Positions 46,306 to 58,895 of a stretch of DNA of 64,000 nt are shown here, one piece after another; positions within the stretch are counted from its first letter, which is position 1, and each line of letters opens with the position of its first letter. Both the position numbers and the translations under genes were made by a program. Location: NCBI GenBank assembly GCA_026874595.1, contig CM049307.1:49013678-49077677 (forward strand). Reading direction: 5' to 3'. Below the pieces are notes generated by a model that saw only the letters and a list, made by a program, of their open reading frames with translations, did no database searches and was not told the DNA's origin. The DNA comes from Sipunculus nudus (Eukaryota; Annelida; Sipuncula; Golfingiida; Sipunculidae).

Positions 46306-46323
46306 CCCCCCCCCCCCCCCCCC
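46306..46323. repeat. Poly-C run (18 nt)
   Basis: Eighteen consecutive C. Confidence 0.9.
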
Positions 46324-46937
46324 GTCACCTATCAAACCAGCCTTTCCACGAATTAAACATGTTTCCCTTACTATGACTGCTCGTCAACCTAGATTATAAT
46401 GGTATCACCCTCAATAAGGTTTAAAAACAACTTTCCAATCTCCCAACTCACCCGCTTCCGCTCATGCTCTTATTTACATACATAAACGAGGTCATGCGAA
46501 GAGATCGTCATGAATGTTCATGAATATTCAAATATCAGGAGCTACAGGCCATATTATGCTAGTGTCTTCATAAACACGGGGATATAGAGTCTTAATGATT
46601 AGCACACGGACGTCAAGGTATAAAACTGACCCAATAATCAAATTAGCCTAGTTTGTAAGCAGACTTCTCAGAAGCCACTGCATATTCACCATACCAATAC
46701 CGGAAATGACAGGGGACTCCCACGCAGACCTCTCTCAATTTGTTCTTCCTTTTTTTTCATTTCCTCTTAAATTAAATGGTATCTTACTTTTTAAGGCGAG
46801 AAGATGCAATCAGTTTGAAAAAAATCTGAACAGAACATATGTTAATAGTATTTGTTTTAATGGAGTGTCTAGTACCTACTGGTACAAAGCCCCGTAATTC
46901 CAGTCTGAAGCCTTCATTTAAATCATTGGTCGAGAGT

Positions 46938-46963
46938 GGGGGGGGGGGGGGGGGGGGGGGGGG
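46938..46963. repeat. Poly-G run (26 nt)
   Basis: Twenty-six consecutive G, the longest homopolymer in the window, about 615 bp from the poly-C run. The proline-rich minus-strand ORF here is an artefact of it. Confidence 0.9.
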
Positions 46964-47560
46964 CAAATATAGTGAAGGGGCTCTGTCACGTCCGGGAGGA
47001 TTGTGGTGAATCAACCTCCGTACAGGATCAATTTCTATTGAGACAATGGTATATCCCTGCAAGGGGATTTGCACACGACACGGAACTACAACGGGTGTGT
47101 CCTGGATTGCTGGGGCAACCACTGCATACATACATGGCGGTGCGTTGGGTAACCACTGTATACACATGGCGGACCAAATACACCTGAACGTCACCTTTAC
47201 CAAACACCTGCTTGAACCGTGTGGCACGTGATAATGTTTGTATACATTTACATAATTACTTATCCGATACCACGCCGATATGTAGTTCCCCGAGTCTTAC
47301 AACATGTAAAAAAACAGACAATCATATTCTTTATAACCGTTATATTTGATATGTATGTTCTATATTTGCTCAAATGCCTAATTGTAATTTTCAATTGCCA
47401 GGCGATATAGCTTGCGTTCGACTGAAAATAGTCCTTGTGCACATTGATTGGCAGAGATCTATCCCCTTCATAGACGAGATTCCGCGTGAGGAGAATGGTG
47501 CTGAATATGCAGTGGTCCATCTAGACTGATAACTTGCTCTAATATGGTCCTGCTGCTCTC

Positions 47561-47738
47561 AGCCAATCTCAAGATGGCGCTGCGCACAGGTGTCTATGAT
47601 TGGTGGAAAGCAGCCGGAACATAATGGAGCGGGGTACCAGTCTATGGCCAACTTCACGACCGCGTTATTTTCTGCTACAAAATTATCGTAGATTCATTTG
47701 GTTTATTTTGGACCTCGCGTTAATACTCAAAATCCCAG
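47561..47738 (+). promoter_or_regulatory. Possible promoter with CCAAT boxes and YY1-like site
   Basis: A CCAAT box (47563-47567), a YY1-type CAAGATGGCG (47570-47579) and an inverted CCAAT box (47599-47603) lie within 41 bp, in a local CpG-richer patch. A plausible splice donor CAG|GTAATT follows at 47739. No coding exon can be linked to it. It may be a non-coding first exon or chance. Confidence 0.25.
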
Positions 47739-47739
47739 G

Positions 47740-48684
47740 TAATTTTAAATTGTTTTGAGTAATGTAGTGCTTTTTGGTATCGTTGTGACAACGGACTGTC
47801 AAAATTAATGGACTCTTTCCAGGTACGATAGGTTGTGAGATAATGTGACATGACAGACGTGTGGTGAATGATTTTGCACTTAACTGGCGAATCGCAGGTA
47901 AAGATGTTCTGTCGTCCATATCATACATGGTTTCATTGAAACATACGCATGTACACTGTGTTTGCATGTTAATTTTGATATCAGGTTAAGTTTTTTTTAC
48001 TGATAACACAAGATAAAAGCGACAGTTTGTTGTTTGTTGCGATCAACGCGTACATGTCTCGGACATATTGACCGTTTGTTCATGTGCTAGATAGTTTCAT
48101 CCTATATACTATAGATCTAGTGCAAGATAAAGCATAGTTTTTACGTCAGATAGTAATTTGATTAGCTCCATCAACCTGTTAACCATACTTTGTTAAACTG
48201 GCTCCCTCGTGTGTAAGTGATCATAAAAAAAGATACGCACACTTGTACGACTACAGGCTATAGCTGTTTATAGCATCCAGCACGAAAACAACATAAAATA
48301 ACTTGTGGAATCATATATTTTAAGATAAATTCATATTACTTTGTTGACAGGGTAGGATCAGGGGGAAGTTTGAAAGATACAAAATATGCAGATGAATATG
48401 AATAAGCCATGAACATTTTTACTATACCAAGTACCAACTGCTTGTTTGTAAACACGATACTATTTGAGGCAGCTCTCGGGCTCCCGTCTGCTTGCAAAAA
48501 GTACGGATTGACAGTCCAGATTTGTTTATGTGAATAAGCATAAGCGGCATGTACCTTGACTTGATCATGTTAAATACCAGGTCAAGTGACATTGTAACTG
48601 CATAAAGGACACGATATCCCCGTTTAGGCTCTGGTAAACATGTTGACGTCCTCCATCCATTCCAGCTAGACATCTATCTGTTGT
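47740..48684. other. Unannotated sequence
   Basis: No recognised gene, RNA or repeat. Confidence 0.45.
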
Positions 48685-49165
48685 ATTGATATTTGCGTGG
48701 GCTTTCACCCCATCCATCCCGGCTCCCCGTCCCAATAAAATCAAGCCATTCCAGTCGCTTTACGGGACAAGGTTATGTCTTCAACTCTTCTTCTTCCGCC
48801 CCTGCATCCTAAATAACTATTATTTAACGCGCCTGTGCGATTTTTTGGGGGCCGTCTTAGCTCAAATAGCTCATCCTAATGTCGTTACGGCTAACAGGAT
48901 AAAACAGGCCCTGTAATATTTATAAATAGTGCATACATGAAGAATTTGTTAAACCCGTTCTTACGCAGAAAGCTGAACATTGTCGTAAAAGTCGCCCACG
49001 CATGTCGTAAAAATCAAGATGGGATAAAAACCAAGCCTTTGCCTTCAGAATATATAGCATATACATGTACACCTAAAAATTTTTTCAGAACTGCTATTTT
49101 TACCTACTTAGCCATCATAAACCAACCAAATCCACTGTGGTTTACCTTGATTTCTCTTGTTTTTT
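48685..49165 (+). repeat. Dispersed TTGATATTTGCGTGGG repeat, copy A
   Basis: First of four related copies (others near 59372, 61113 and 62885), all in the same orientation. Shared blocks in order are TTGATATTTGCGTGGG, GCTTTACGGGACAA, TTCCGCCCC, TAACTATTATTTAACGC, TAATGTCGTTACGGC, ATAAAACAG, CCCACGCATGTCGTAAAAA, TTGATTTCTCTTG. The ORFs at 48686-48916 and 48937-49341 lie in it and are not conserved between copies. The class is unknown. Confidence 0.6.
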
Positions 49166-49185
49166 TTTCCTTTAATACATTTCAA

Positions 49186-50745
49186 CTAGCAACTACCCGT
49201 GCTACGCACGGTTTAGGGCGAATACGACAATCCGTGCGGTGGTATCGGAAATCCATGGAAAATCCGGAGATATGGAAAATCACACAAATCGCTTTACGCT
49301 ATCAAAATATAGATCTAATATATCTATGGTGTTGTGGGTAGTATCTTTCGGAACAGCGTTCGGCACATGTTTCGGAAAAGCGTACAGTCGCACACGGTCA
49401 CTCGAAGCCATAGCCTAACATGTGGTCGGGGTTTTTGACAAATAGTCTCCAACACATGTGCCAAGTGACATCAGAAACTGATCAACAGTATTACATATGC
49501 ATACAAATAAACCGTCCACGTAAAAGACCTAAGAAGAAAATGCAAAAATACCAGTTTTATTTGTGAGAATAGTAACAATGATGACCATTATACGCAATAA
49601 GCGTACATGCTGAATGATAGAATTAAGTATTTAAAAACAAAGAATATTACATAAAAATTGTTGAAAATCAGATGGCACATGCATGTGAAAAAAATACCAG
49701 TACAAACGTATTTAATATACATTTCACAGGAGTTTTATATTCGTAATGAGATATGAGAAATAATCTCGATTTCCAATGCATTTTGAGTCAATTATATGTG
49801 TTAACACTTTCGTGTCGCCACTCAACACGTGTACATCTCACACTTTACCAACCACGACGTGACTTTGGTTAACATTTTCTTTACATCTGTTACATAGTAG
49901 GCCAACATGAATTGGTTAATATTTTTCAAGGAGCTCAATAGCACGCAAGGCCACTGCGCGACCAAGTACGACTGTATAAGATCAAAAAAAAAAAAAAATA
50001 AATAAAATAAAAGGTAAGGTTCTCAGGCACCGCCCGCGTCAGTTATACCTCCCCCTCCCCCCCCCCCCCCGCATCGAAATTTTTTTTTTTAAATTTCACC
50101 TTTCAAGAAGATAAAATATTCAATTTTGATCAGATTTCCTTTGTTTAGCAAAACAATTCTGTTATTTTCATGCTTTTCCCTGATCATATTATATTTTTAT
50201 ATCGAAACATACAAAACAAAGGTAAAATTTCGCCCAGTCTCACAGGTTTGTGAAATATAGTGCCTGAGAACCATACCTTTTTTTGGCCTATCCATCACGA
50301 TTTCCTGCGACCTGGTAGATGTGCACTCAAGCATATCAGGTCACAGAGAGGGCTTCTGCAAAACAATTCTGTCCGAGGTCCCCCCTTTTGAGAAGGGATC
50401 GCCAATGTTGATTATTTCTGGCCGGTCACCGCAAAATGTAAGAAAACCCCAGATAGGGCCCCCCCCACCCCGAGTAAAACTCTGTCCCGCCAACACACTC
50501 TATAGTCCATTGTTTTAACGGCCCGAAGACACAAACAAAAGAGGCGCCCGCGGGGGAGTAAATATTAAACTTATTAATTATACACGTAATATGCATTTAT
50601 TGCAAATAAAAGTGGGTGGAATCTCTTCGGACAAACCCGGATCATATGTATGTCGAAAATCACAGCAATCCGTACGGTAGTATCGGAGGAGATACGGAAA
50701 ATCACAAAAATCGCCTTACGCTATTAATATATAGATAGAACATTT
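49186..50745 (-). mobile_element. Helitron-like 3' end and associated direct repeat (minus strand)
   Basis: Read on the minus strand, a perfect 6-bp hairpin CCGTGC-GTA-GCACGG (49211-49197) is followed by 7 nt and a terminal CTAG (49189-49186), with T next. That is the layout of a Helitron 3' end (hairpin, then CTRR before T). A direct repeat (GGTATCGGA...AAAATCACA.AAATCGC.TTACGCTAT) occurs at about 49227-49320 and 50660-50745. The 5' TC end was not found, so the right border is a guess. No Rep/helicase is present, so it would be non-autonomous. Confidence 0.4.
50009..50283. mobile_element. 275-bp element with AAAGGTAAGGTTCTCAGGCAC inverted repeats
   Basis: The left end (50009-50030) and the reverse complement of the right end (50260-50281) match at all but one of 22 positions. 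Inside are a C run (about 50056-50071) followed by a T run. It lies between the two direct-repeat copies of the Helitron-like region, so it probably inserted into it. Non-coding. Confidence 0.65.
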
Positions 50746-51642
50746 TTATGTTTAATGCTCTAATGTGATTGTAATAGAGCCATTTCGGACTCTAAAATTA
50801 GATAGTCTACGGCCAGTGTACAAGCATCAAAGTACCTTTACATCGTGTATCGAGGACCAAAATGTAAGGCTTTATGCGGATGCAGATATTTTTGTCATTT
50901 TTGACAAAGCCTCATGCGCTGCAAGTACGTTGTCACTTGACGTAAACCAGACCAATCTGTATCCTTTTTGTTATACTTTCTAATTACACCGACCACGTGT
51001 GAGAAAATTTCTGTTTCAATTCAGCATATCGTTAATTTCCTCTGCGTGTTTGTTGAATTGCTGACCGCATGAAGACAAACATGGCGCGTAGGGGTTACTG
51101 GACGGCAGCCAACTTGTACCTGATACATTAAATGACTCGTTACTTTATAGACAGATTTTCAGTTTGGTTTGAGAGTTCCCATGTATTATTTTGTGTTAAT
51201 TCATCACTCGCTAAGATATATTAAGATCGGCTGTTTACCACGATTTCAGTGCAATAGGATGGATGACCGTTGCAGTATATTCCCCCGTATGGCTTCTATC
51301 CAAGTTAAGCTTACCAGCCCAGTTTAAATGCCTACTAAGTCGTGTATCCCGTCTGGAACTTTATTTGCATCATATACTAATATTATGCGCAATGAAAAAG
51401 CAAGATTTGTTTTGATAGCTCCCCTTTAAATTCATGCATACGTTTTTGTAACGTATTGTAGTACCATTCATTCTAGCTGCTAAACGTTAGTCGACTAGGG
51501 TTTTCTCTACATTAAATGTCTGTTTATTGAATATGCTCTGGCAAACTAATACATCCTAATTCTGAATCATGACAACAGCCTTCTTATGTTTTTACGTTAT
51601 TAGATGTATGTCCTTAGAGCTGAGTTTTATCTGAGCATATAT
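50746..51642. other. Unannotated sequence
   Basis: No recognised gene or repeat. A short ACATGGCGCG stretch near 51079 is G+C-rich but has no promoter context. Confidence 0.4.
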
Positions 51643-51659
51643 GATAAGATAAGATAAGA
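51643..51659. repeat. Short (GATAA)n stretch
   Basis: About three AAGAT units left of the GTGTCG element, matching the long array on its right side. Confidence 0.7.
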
Positions 51660-51666
51660 AAAAAAG

Positions 51667-53426
51667 GGTGAACCCACCAAAGCCGAAACACGTGCCGACA
51701 CGCGTGCCGACACGTCCCTCGACACGCTATACGACACAGATGACGTCCGATGTGTCGCGACGTCCGCCTGTGTCGTGGTAGTGGACCAGCTGGCTCACAC
51801 GACACGTCGTGGAGAAGCACGCGACACAAGAAGCGTGTCGGCTTTGCATCGCGGGCCTTGCGATACGATCGAACATGTTCGATTTGTCGTGCGATGAAAA
51901 CGCGTGTCGGTTTGCGTCGGTTTCTTCTCGACACAACTCGACAAGGATCGTGCAGTGGAACACACTTTTCACGGCACATACCGACACGCAGCACTACGTG
52001 GAGTGAGTGGGTCATGTCAAGGTCACTTCCATGCGATTCAGCCAATTAGGAGGCAATTTTCTGTTGTCTTGCATCGGTCCTGCCTATGGCTGGGTATCGG
52101 TCTGCCTATTTAGGTACAATACGTATTGCGTTACACTCAATTCGATATCCGATACGTATTGACGATACGCTCCATTCTTCTTTGTATATCATTTTCTGCA
52201 TAAAAGTTCTGAATATATAATGTATTCACTATATTCTGCATTTATACTTGATATTGAATAGATAAAAAAGACCAAATCAGTTAATAAAAAAACTGATAAA
52301 AAAAACTGTATTTTATAAATCAGGTCCTTTAAAGCAGGTTTAAACAAACCTGAGCAAAACCGCAGGGGCTGCTCAATCTCTTTGATGTGGATATAGTCTC
52401 ATATCACAGGAGCAGCTTAGATTGTTGTTTGATAGATGGCTTGAAATACGTAATATGTGGAGTACAAACTTTTCCAAACCCCGTTGCTTTAACCTCATTT
52501 ACTGGATAGACTTTTGAATATTAAAACAACGATCTTGTTTAAGCCCTTTTCACTCCCCCTTTCCCGTCATTATTTTATAATCGGTCTGGAAAATCATACG
52601 CGTTTTCCTTGGCATGATAGTATACAGTTGGTGAACATTTACCCCTCCCCAAGGCATTGATCATTCAAAGCATTAGTCAAACGGAGCTTTGGCCAGTATA
52701 TAAGCATCTGGGGAAATTGTTGCTCTAACATTCGATCAAGTAAAGGTAAAATGATGGAATCAGAAACCGATATACATGCCCTACTGTGAACACAAATTTA
52801 GGGATATGGACAAAGTATAATGGAGACAAAGTATCATGTGCCCCCTCACTTTTAAGGGAATATCACGCGTTCCTTTGTACTTAACGATTTCGAGATCATA
52901 TTTTCATTCTTTCTTGTTTCTTACTATTTATATCAATCCTCTTTCAATTGCGCATTTCAGAACAAGAAATTTAGGATATCGTGAATGTTCAAACAAATAA
53001 TGAAAACTAAGAAAATATAACTTTTATTCTCAAATTATATATACCATATTATGTGTTGGAAAACGATATTGAGAAAGTTTTTATATACTGTCCTCATTAT
53101 CATGAACGGTGCTTTTGTCCGAACTCTGGTGGATTGCCCCCCATATTTCCTGCCTTTGTCTTGTTTAAGTCTTAAAATTCAAAATATAAAATATAAAGTG
53201 GTTATAGCTTTATTGCTAAACACTCGCAACAGATAATCAAAAAAGGTTTAAGGTCAACGTTCGGGTGTGTCGGTCCATTGGTTTGTTATTTTGGCTGCAC
53301 GACTCACTTCACGACCGGCTAGGCGACGCAAACCGACACAACCAAGTGTCGGTGTGTGTCGCCTGATTTCTGTGTCGGCTTGCGTCGCGCTGTGTCGGGA
53401 TGCGTGCCGGCCTTGGTGGGTTTACC
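51667..53426. mobile_element. 1.76-kb inverted-repeat element with GTGTCG-rich ends
   Basis: The ends GGTGAACCCACCAAAGCC (51667-51684) and the reverse complement of 53409-53426 (GGTAAACCCACCAAGGCC) are inverted repeats with two mismatches. The first about 340 bp and last about 150 bp are packed with CGACAC / GTGTCG hexamers. The middle (about 52050-53260) is ordinary AT-rich sequence. The several ORFs at 51614-52113 come from the CpG-rich hexamers and are not coding. It sits in an AAGAT repeat: a short stretch lies on the left and a long array on the right. No transposase. Confidence 0.65.
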
Positions 53427-53430
53427 GCTT

Positions 53431-53583
53431 AAGATAAGATAAGATAAGATAAGATAAGATAAGATAAGATAAGATAAGATAAGATAAGATAAGATAAGAT
53501 AAGATAAGATAAGATAAGATAAGTTAAGATAAGATAAGATAAGATAAGATAAGATAAGATAAGATAAGATAAGATAAGATAAG
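53431..53583. repeat. (AAGAT)n pentanucleotide array
   Basis: About 30 units of AAGAT with one T-for-A change near 53524. The Ser-Tyr-Leu-Ile-Leu repeat ORF on the minus strand is its translation. Confidence 0.97.
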
Positions 53584-55268
53584 CCTTTAATCATCATGCA
53601 AGGCATGACTTTCATTTTGCAAGTATTTAACACATGTATAGACACCTAGCTAAAGGTATTGTACATGAATCAAGTACAGACACGAACTATTCTTCCCAGT
53701 TTGTTTTTGGATGCTTTATTGCAATTTCCGAGTCATATTATAATATTATATACGTCCTATCATAGTATTTATGTTAATATGAGTCATTGTTTATACACTC
53801 CCATATATTGTTCTATATACAGTATATGTCTCTCATAGCTATAGCTGTAATAAAATCTCCATGATGGACGAAATAACATGTGACCCCTGACTCAATGACC
53901 CTCTTGCACCGACAAATCAATTAATTCGGAGTTTACATTTCTTTAGCATATGATAATATGCAATTGTTAAAACGTTTGATATGGTGTTGACAAATAATCT
54001 GCTTTCTCCAGATAACGAAATGTTTTACTCTCTTTTCCAAAGCGGGATTACTGTTTACGGAAGCGTATTGCTGCCACCTAGTAAAAGAAAAATAAATTAT
54101 TTATCTCGTACGACATAGTATCTCGTACGTACGACAGATTATCTCGTACGTACGACATATATTATCTCGTACGTACGACATACTATCTCGTACGTACGAC
54201 ATATTATCTCGTACGTACGACATAACCTACATTTTCTACTAGTCATACACAGAACTCTCATTTTTAGATAGGTGATTAAATTCAATATTTCGTTGTAAAA
54301 CCGTTTGCTAAATCCGTTACGCAAGTGGAAAAAGGCTTGCCACGGATGCGATGAATGATGAAAAACAAACAGCGATCTATTCACCTGGTGGACGTACATT
54401 CCAACTTCACAAATCAAGGTTTTCTAGCTTCTCCGGGTGTTTCTTTTTCATGTTTGTTCTCTTTTTTTTATAATTTTCGCGTGTGCACAACTAAGATCTT
54501 GCCTCTAGTCAAGCAGTATTGTAATTGTAAACAGACACACCGGGACTGTGTTAACTCACAGACAGAACCATGACAACGTATAAAACCAGTGAACAGGAGA
54601 TATTAAGCTCCTGTGTCGGCATGGATTTGCTGGACAACTTTCGTTTTCACCCAAAATGGGTTAATAACGTGAGACAATACACATATTATTGCAAATGAAT
54701 ATGAACCTTAAGTGTCACTTATAAAGAGATGTCTGCAATACAGAGATGCCAATAACGAGAGGTTTATGATTCCTATATTAATTATGAAACGGAGTGCTAA
54801 AATTGATCCCATAAGTTTAACTTCATGCCGTCTACAGTAGTAGGACACTATAACGTGCGTTATATCATAAATCTAATTTTTAGATCAATTATGAATATTA
54901 GAAAAATGCCCAATACTCAAACACTAAAAATTAGGCTATTTGGTAGCTGTCCTCTTGTTTTTAATTTGGCAAAGGCAATATTTTTTTTATTAATACTATG
55001 ACAGGCTCATCATTTTAACATCATACGCTGCCAACAGAATTTAATCACCTATGTAAAAAAAAAGTTCTATATATGACCTGCAGACAACCACTTGATATAT
55101 TTCGCTTCCTTGAAATATTTCAGAAACCCAGACACAGAAAAATGATATAATCGAATAGCATTTAAATATATAGTATTTATAAATAAAAAAAGAATATATA
55201 TACGTTCGTTTCAACGGTGTTGAAACTGTTTGCAAGGAGGTGGAGAACATACATTATTTATCATATAT

Positions 55269-55276
55269 GTATATAT

Positions 55277-55344
<68 letters not shown>
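55269..55344. repeat. (AT)n microsatellite
   Basis: About 75 bp of AT dinucleotides with one AAAT interruption, inside the outer inverted-repeat element. Confidence 0.95.
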
Positions 55345-55346
<2 letters not shown>

Positions 55347-55542
55347 CTTATACATACATCAATTGGTCTGTTGTGTAGTCTGTGAAACAGACCCGTAAGA
55401 TTTATTATGTCGCACGTACGAGATAGTATGTCGTACGTACGAGATAATATTTCGTACGTATCAGACAATATGTCGTACGTACGAGATAGTATGTCGTACG
55501 TACGAGATAATATGTCGTACGTACGAGATAATAAGTCGTACG

Positions 55543-58500
55543 TGGGCAATTCCACGAAAATGGTCCATAGAAGGTAGATTTTCAGAAAATGGAAATATGG
55601 ACATGATATACACTAAAAGAAAGCTTAATATGTACAGTGTTTGCCTATATAATTAATTTTTTGATTATTCCGATTATTTCTGTGATATGTTGCAATGAAT
55701 TATGGGATGCGTGCCTTCTCTTTATAGAAAATATGTATGGTGATTGATACAATAACATATATATGCATGATTTGGGTTTATGTTTAGACTTTACTGACAG
55801 ATATTAATTTTGTTGCAATTATATACTATGAGCTTGCCATCTGTACCCCAACCCTTAAGTTAGAAAAAGTTTTCTTCCGTAAGTGACCTACAGATATACA
55901 ACCAGCTATCATCTTGTAACATGTCACTCCTTAACAACATTTTTCTTTTATTTTTGCCCCCACTGGCAACTCAATAGTTAATGAAATAAAAATCATATAT
56001 TCTGAGATTTTGTTACAATAAGCTTTTGTAGCATCTTAAAGCTGAAAAAAATGTTATCACTCCGTAACGTTATGGAGTGACAGGCATTATCAGTTCATCA
56101 ATTTGACAGAGTCCAGTGAGACATTTTAAGTTTAGCTGGTCCGAATGTTTTTCTTTTAACCCACCATTCCCATTTTTTCCTGTTTTGCATACTTTGAAAA
56201 TGTTATAACATTAAAATCTAAATTCTTTTAATTTATTTACATTAGAGTTTTGAAACTAAAGCATTGAAGGCAAAGAATAAAGCCAGAAAGCATTAAATAG
56301 TAAATTGCCTTATTTTGAATGAGTCATGAATAGCTGTTAGGCTTAGTCCCACAGCCACCTATCAGCAGAGCCTATCCAGAAATTTCATGGTCCAGAGACT
56401 CTATATCTTATTTTCTACAGAAAAAAATCTATGTGAAATTTCCAGCATGATTATTATTATGAAATGTATATTCTATGTTGGCAGTATTGTACAAGTAATA
56501 CGTAAATATTCTTCCTTTTTTTAATGCCACTATGTCTTTCTGTTTATGGTTTATAAAAAAATTAATTGCCTGTTGATGTCACCCAAGGCATTCTGTACAG
56601 TACCAGTTTTCTAGTAAAAGATTAATTTTCAAAATATGTATATCTAGGGGTCATATTATGGCATGGAAAGCATCTGTCAATACATTAATAATCCATTGAC
56701 TTTTGACCCATATTTACCTTTCCAGGAATTTGACCATCAGTTTACAAATGAATATCTTGCTTGAGTTTTCAATTAAATTTGCCAATATCTTATAAGGTTA
56801 TGTACAGGTCACAAGACTTTAGTAATTAAGTATTAAGCACCGAGACTGGTGCTGCGTTTGATTGAGCTGTAGTGATATTCAGCTGCATATCTGTTAAAAG
56901 TGTAGGTTTTGGATATAAAAAAGGGATAAAACATGCAGTCCCCCCTCCCCCCCCCCCCCCTATGGACAGGATGCATAAACAAGAAGAAAATTATAATTTT
57001 CTATGTTTAATTCATAGTTTGTACTAAAACGCTGATACATTTTGAAGTTTGTTTTGTATTACAAGAGGTTACAATGATTAAAGTTTAGATGGTCATTATG
57101 TGAGGAATGCATGCCAGAGGTACATGAACTAAAGAAGGGTTCAAAACAAGTTGCAATCATTTCTGTCATGTGTGAATTTGAATATAAAAGTTGTAAATGT
57201 TTAATAATAATTTAAAATTTTAATTAACATTTGATTTTGTTTATCCCTCATACAACTGACAAGGGTTTGGATGAAACCTATGTCTGGGATTATCAACATA
57301 TCTGACAGCTGTGATAGCTGAATAACTTCCATGTTATTGTGATATCATGATATGCTTATTTGTCCACAGTTTTGGAACACGCACATGCCCTTTTAGAGTT
57401 AATACCAAAAGATTATGACATCACCAGGGTTTTCTGTGTTCAGAAAATCATATTTTTTTCAAGGATAACATTTATTTTAATATGGGTATGTTCAAAATGA
57501 CAACAGCGGACAAACTGACAAAATCACATGCTCTGAAAACCCGCGATTTGCCCGCTTATAAGTAATCAGACATGGCAGATAGCACTGACATTTGTTATAT
57601 GGCGTCAAATGCTAGAGAACTCTTGCCTGATAATTATATTACAATACCATGATATATAGCGTTAAATTCTATTTTAATATCATGAAATAGAAAAGTGATA
57701 TCATCCCAACTGACAGTGTGTCTACCTAATTTGAAAAGTTAATTCTTAATAAAATTTACTGAATCATTTATTTAAGTTGATAAAAGTAAGCATGTAGTTT
57801 AAATTGCAAACCTATTTCCACTCCAAAATACAAAACTTTGTTTTAAAATATTGATCCAAGGAGTCGTCCAGAATATATTTTGTGGCATGAAGGAAATTTC
57901 TAGTACCGGATAATTTCATTAAAAGTAAGGTCAAAATTTTAGAAAATAATAAAATACATGATAAAAAATTGTGATTTTACACAAATTTTATTAACCTGTC
58001 TCAGCATGTATAATCATTGTAGTTGCCCAAGCAACATCACACGAATTTGAAATGAAGGATGTAATGACGGGAAAGGTGACTATACATGCTGGACAGACTT
58101 ATTAATGGAACTGCTAAAATGGCTGTACCTTTATGATATAAAGTGCAACAATACACAAAAATAAACTTTTCTGTATGCCTGGATTTGATAAATTTTTATC
58201 ATAGTCAAATTTGGCTGAGCCTTGTGATCCATGGAATCCTGTCTTAGTCATAATACTTATAAGAAAGCAAAGTAAATGGCTGAAATAGCTGTCATCTTAC
58301 TTGCCAAATAAATTACTTTCTCTTCATGGTCTGACAGTGCCTGGTAAAGTTTTTAACAGTTTAACATTAAACACTGTAAACATATAACTTAAAAGGCTTT
58401 TCAATTTGCTTTCATAAGTGTAAGAAACAGCATTTAATCACTGTTTTGCTATATATGTATCATGCTTAACCAACTCGTCACTCCGTAACAAAGTCTGTGT

Positions 58501-58895
58501 CACTCCGTAACAGCAATCCAGGATCATATTTCTAAAATCAAGCATGACATCTGGTTCTCCCTCATATTTGCTGAGAAGGGTTACTTCCTGGGCTAACGTT
58601 TGCTGTATACCAGATTGTAGTATACAATTTCAATGAGCAGACTTTTGGAATTATTCATTGCTTGGTCCAGTTATGCAATTTGTCGCTGTCACTCCGTAAA
58701 CAACTTTTTATCACTTTCTAATCAGAAAATATTTCAGCATATGAAAATCAAATTTACAAGAAATGAAAGTCATAAAACATATGTACACCTATATCCAAAA
58801 AACTTTTTTCTCAAATGTTTGAGTAATCCTTATATGGTTCAATACATTAATTCTGTAGGGTCAAATGTCACTCCGTAACATCATGGAATTGCCCA
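55543..58895. mobile_element. Inner 3.35-kb element with TGGGCAATTCCA ends, inserted in the outer element
   Basis: TGGGCAATTCCA (55543-55554) and its exact reverse complement (58884-58895) bound the insert, which splits the 21-bp satellite of the outer element. CGTACG lies on both sides, but the target repeat itself contains CGTACGTACG, so the length of any target duplication cannot be read. The motif TCACTCCGTAAC recurs at 56057 (in a near-palindrome to 56080), 58478, 58500, 58689 (TAAA variant) and 58868; a decayed copy is near 55924. A short poly-C run is at about 56940-56960. The only ORF above 60 codons (58633-58878) has no known motif. Probably non-autonomous; superfamily unknown. Confidence 0.75.

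Noticed and set aside
46784-47227. 147-codon minus-strand ORF with a proline run
   Set aside because: The proline run is the 26-nt G homopolymer read in reverse, and the rest shows no family signature.
51614-52113. Cluster of overlapping Cys/Arg-rich ORFs on both strands
   Set aside because: They are produced by the repeated CGACAC/GTGTCG hexamers at the left end of an inverted-repeat element.
53319-53645. 108-codon Ser-Tyr-Leu-Ile-Leu repeat ORF
   Set aside because: It is the translation of the (AAGAT)n array.
54107-54222. Possible CRISPR-like short direct repeats
   Set aside because: The 21-bp units are contiguous without spacers and are palindromic satellite units within a transposon arm.
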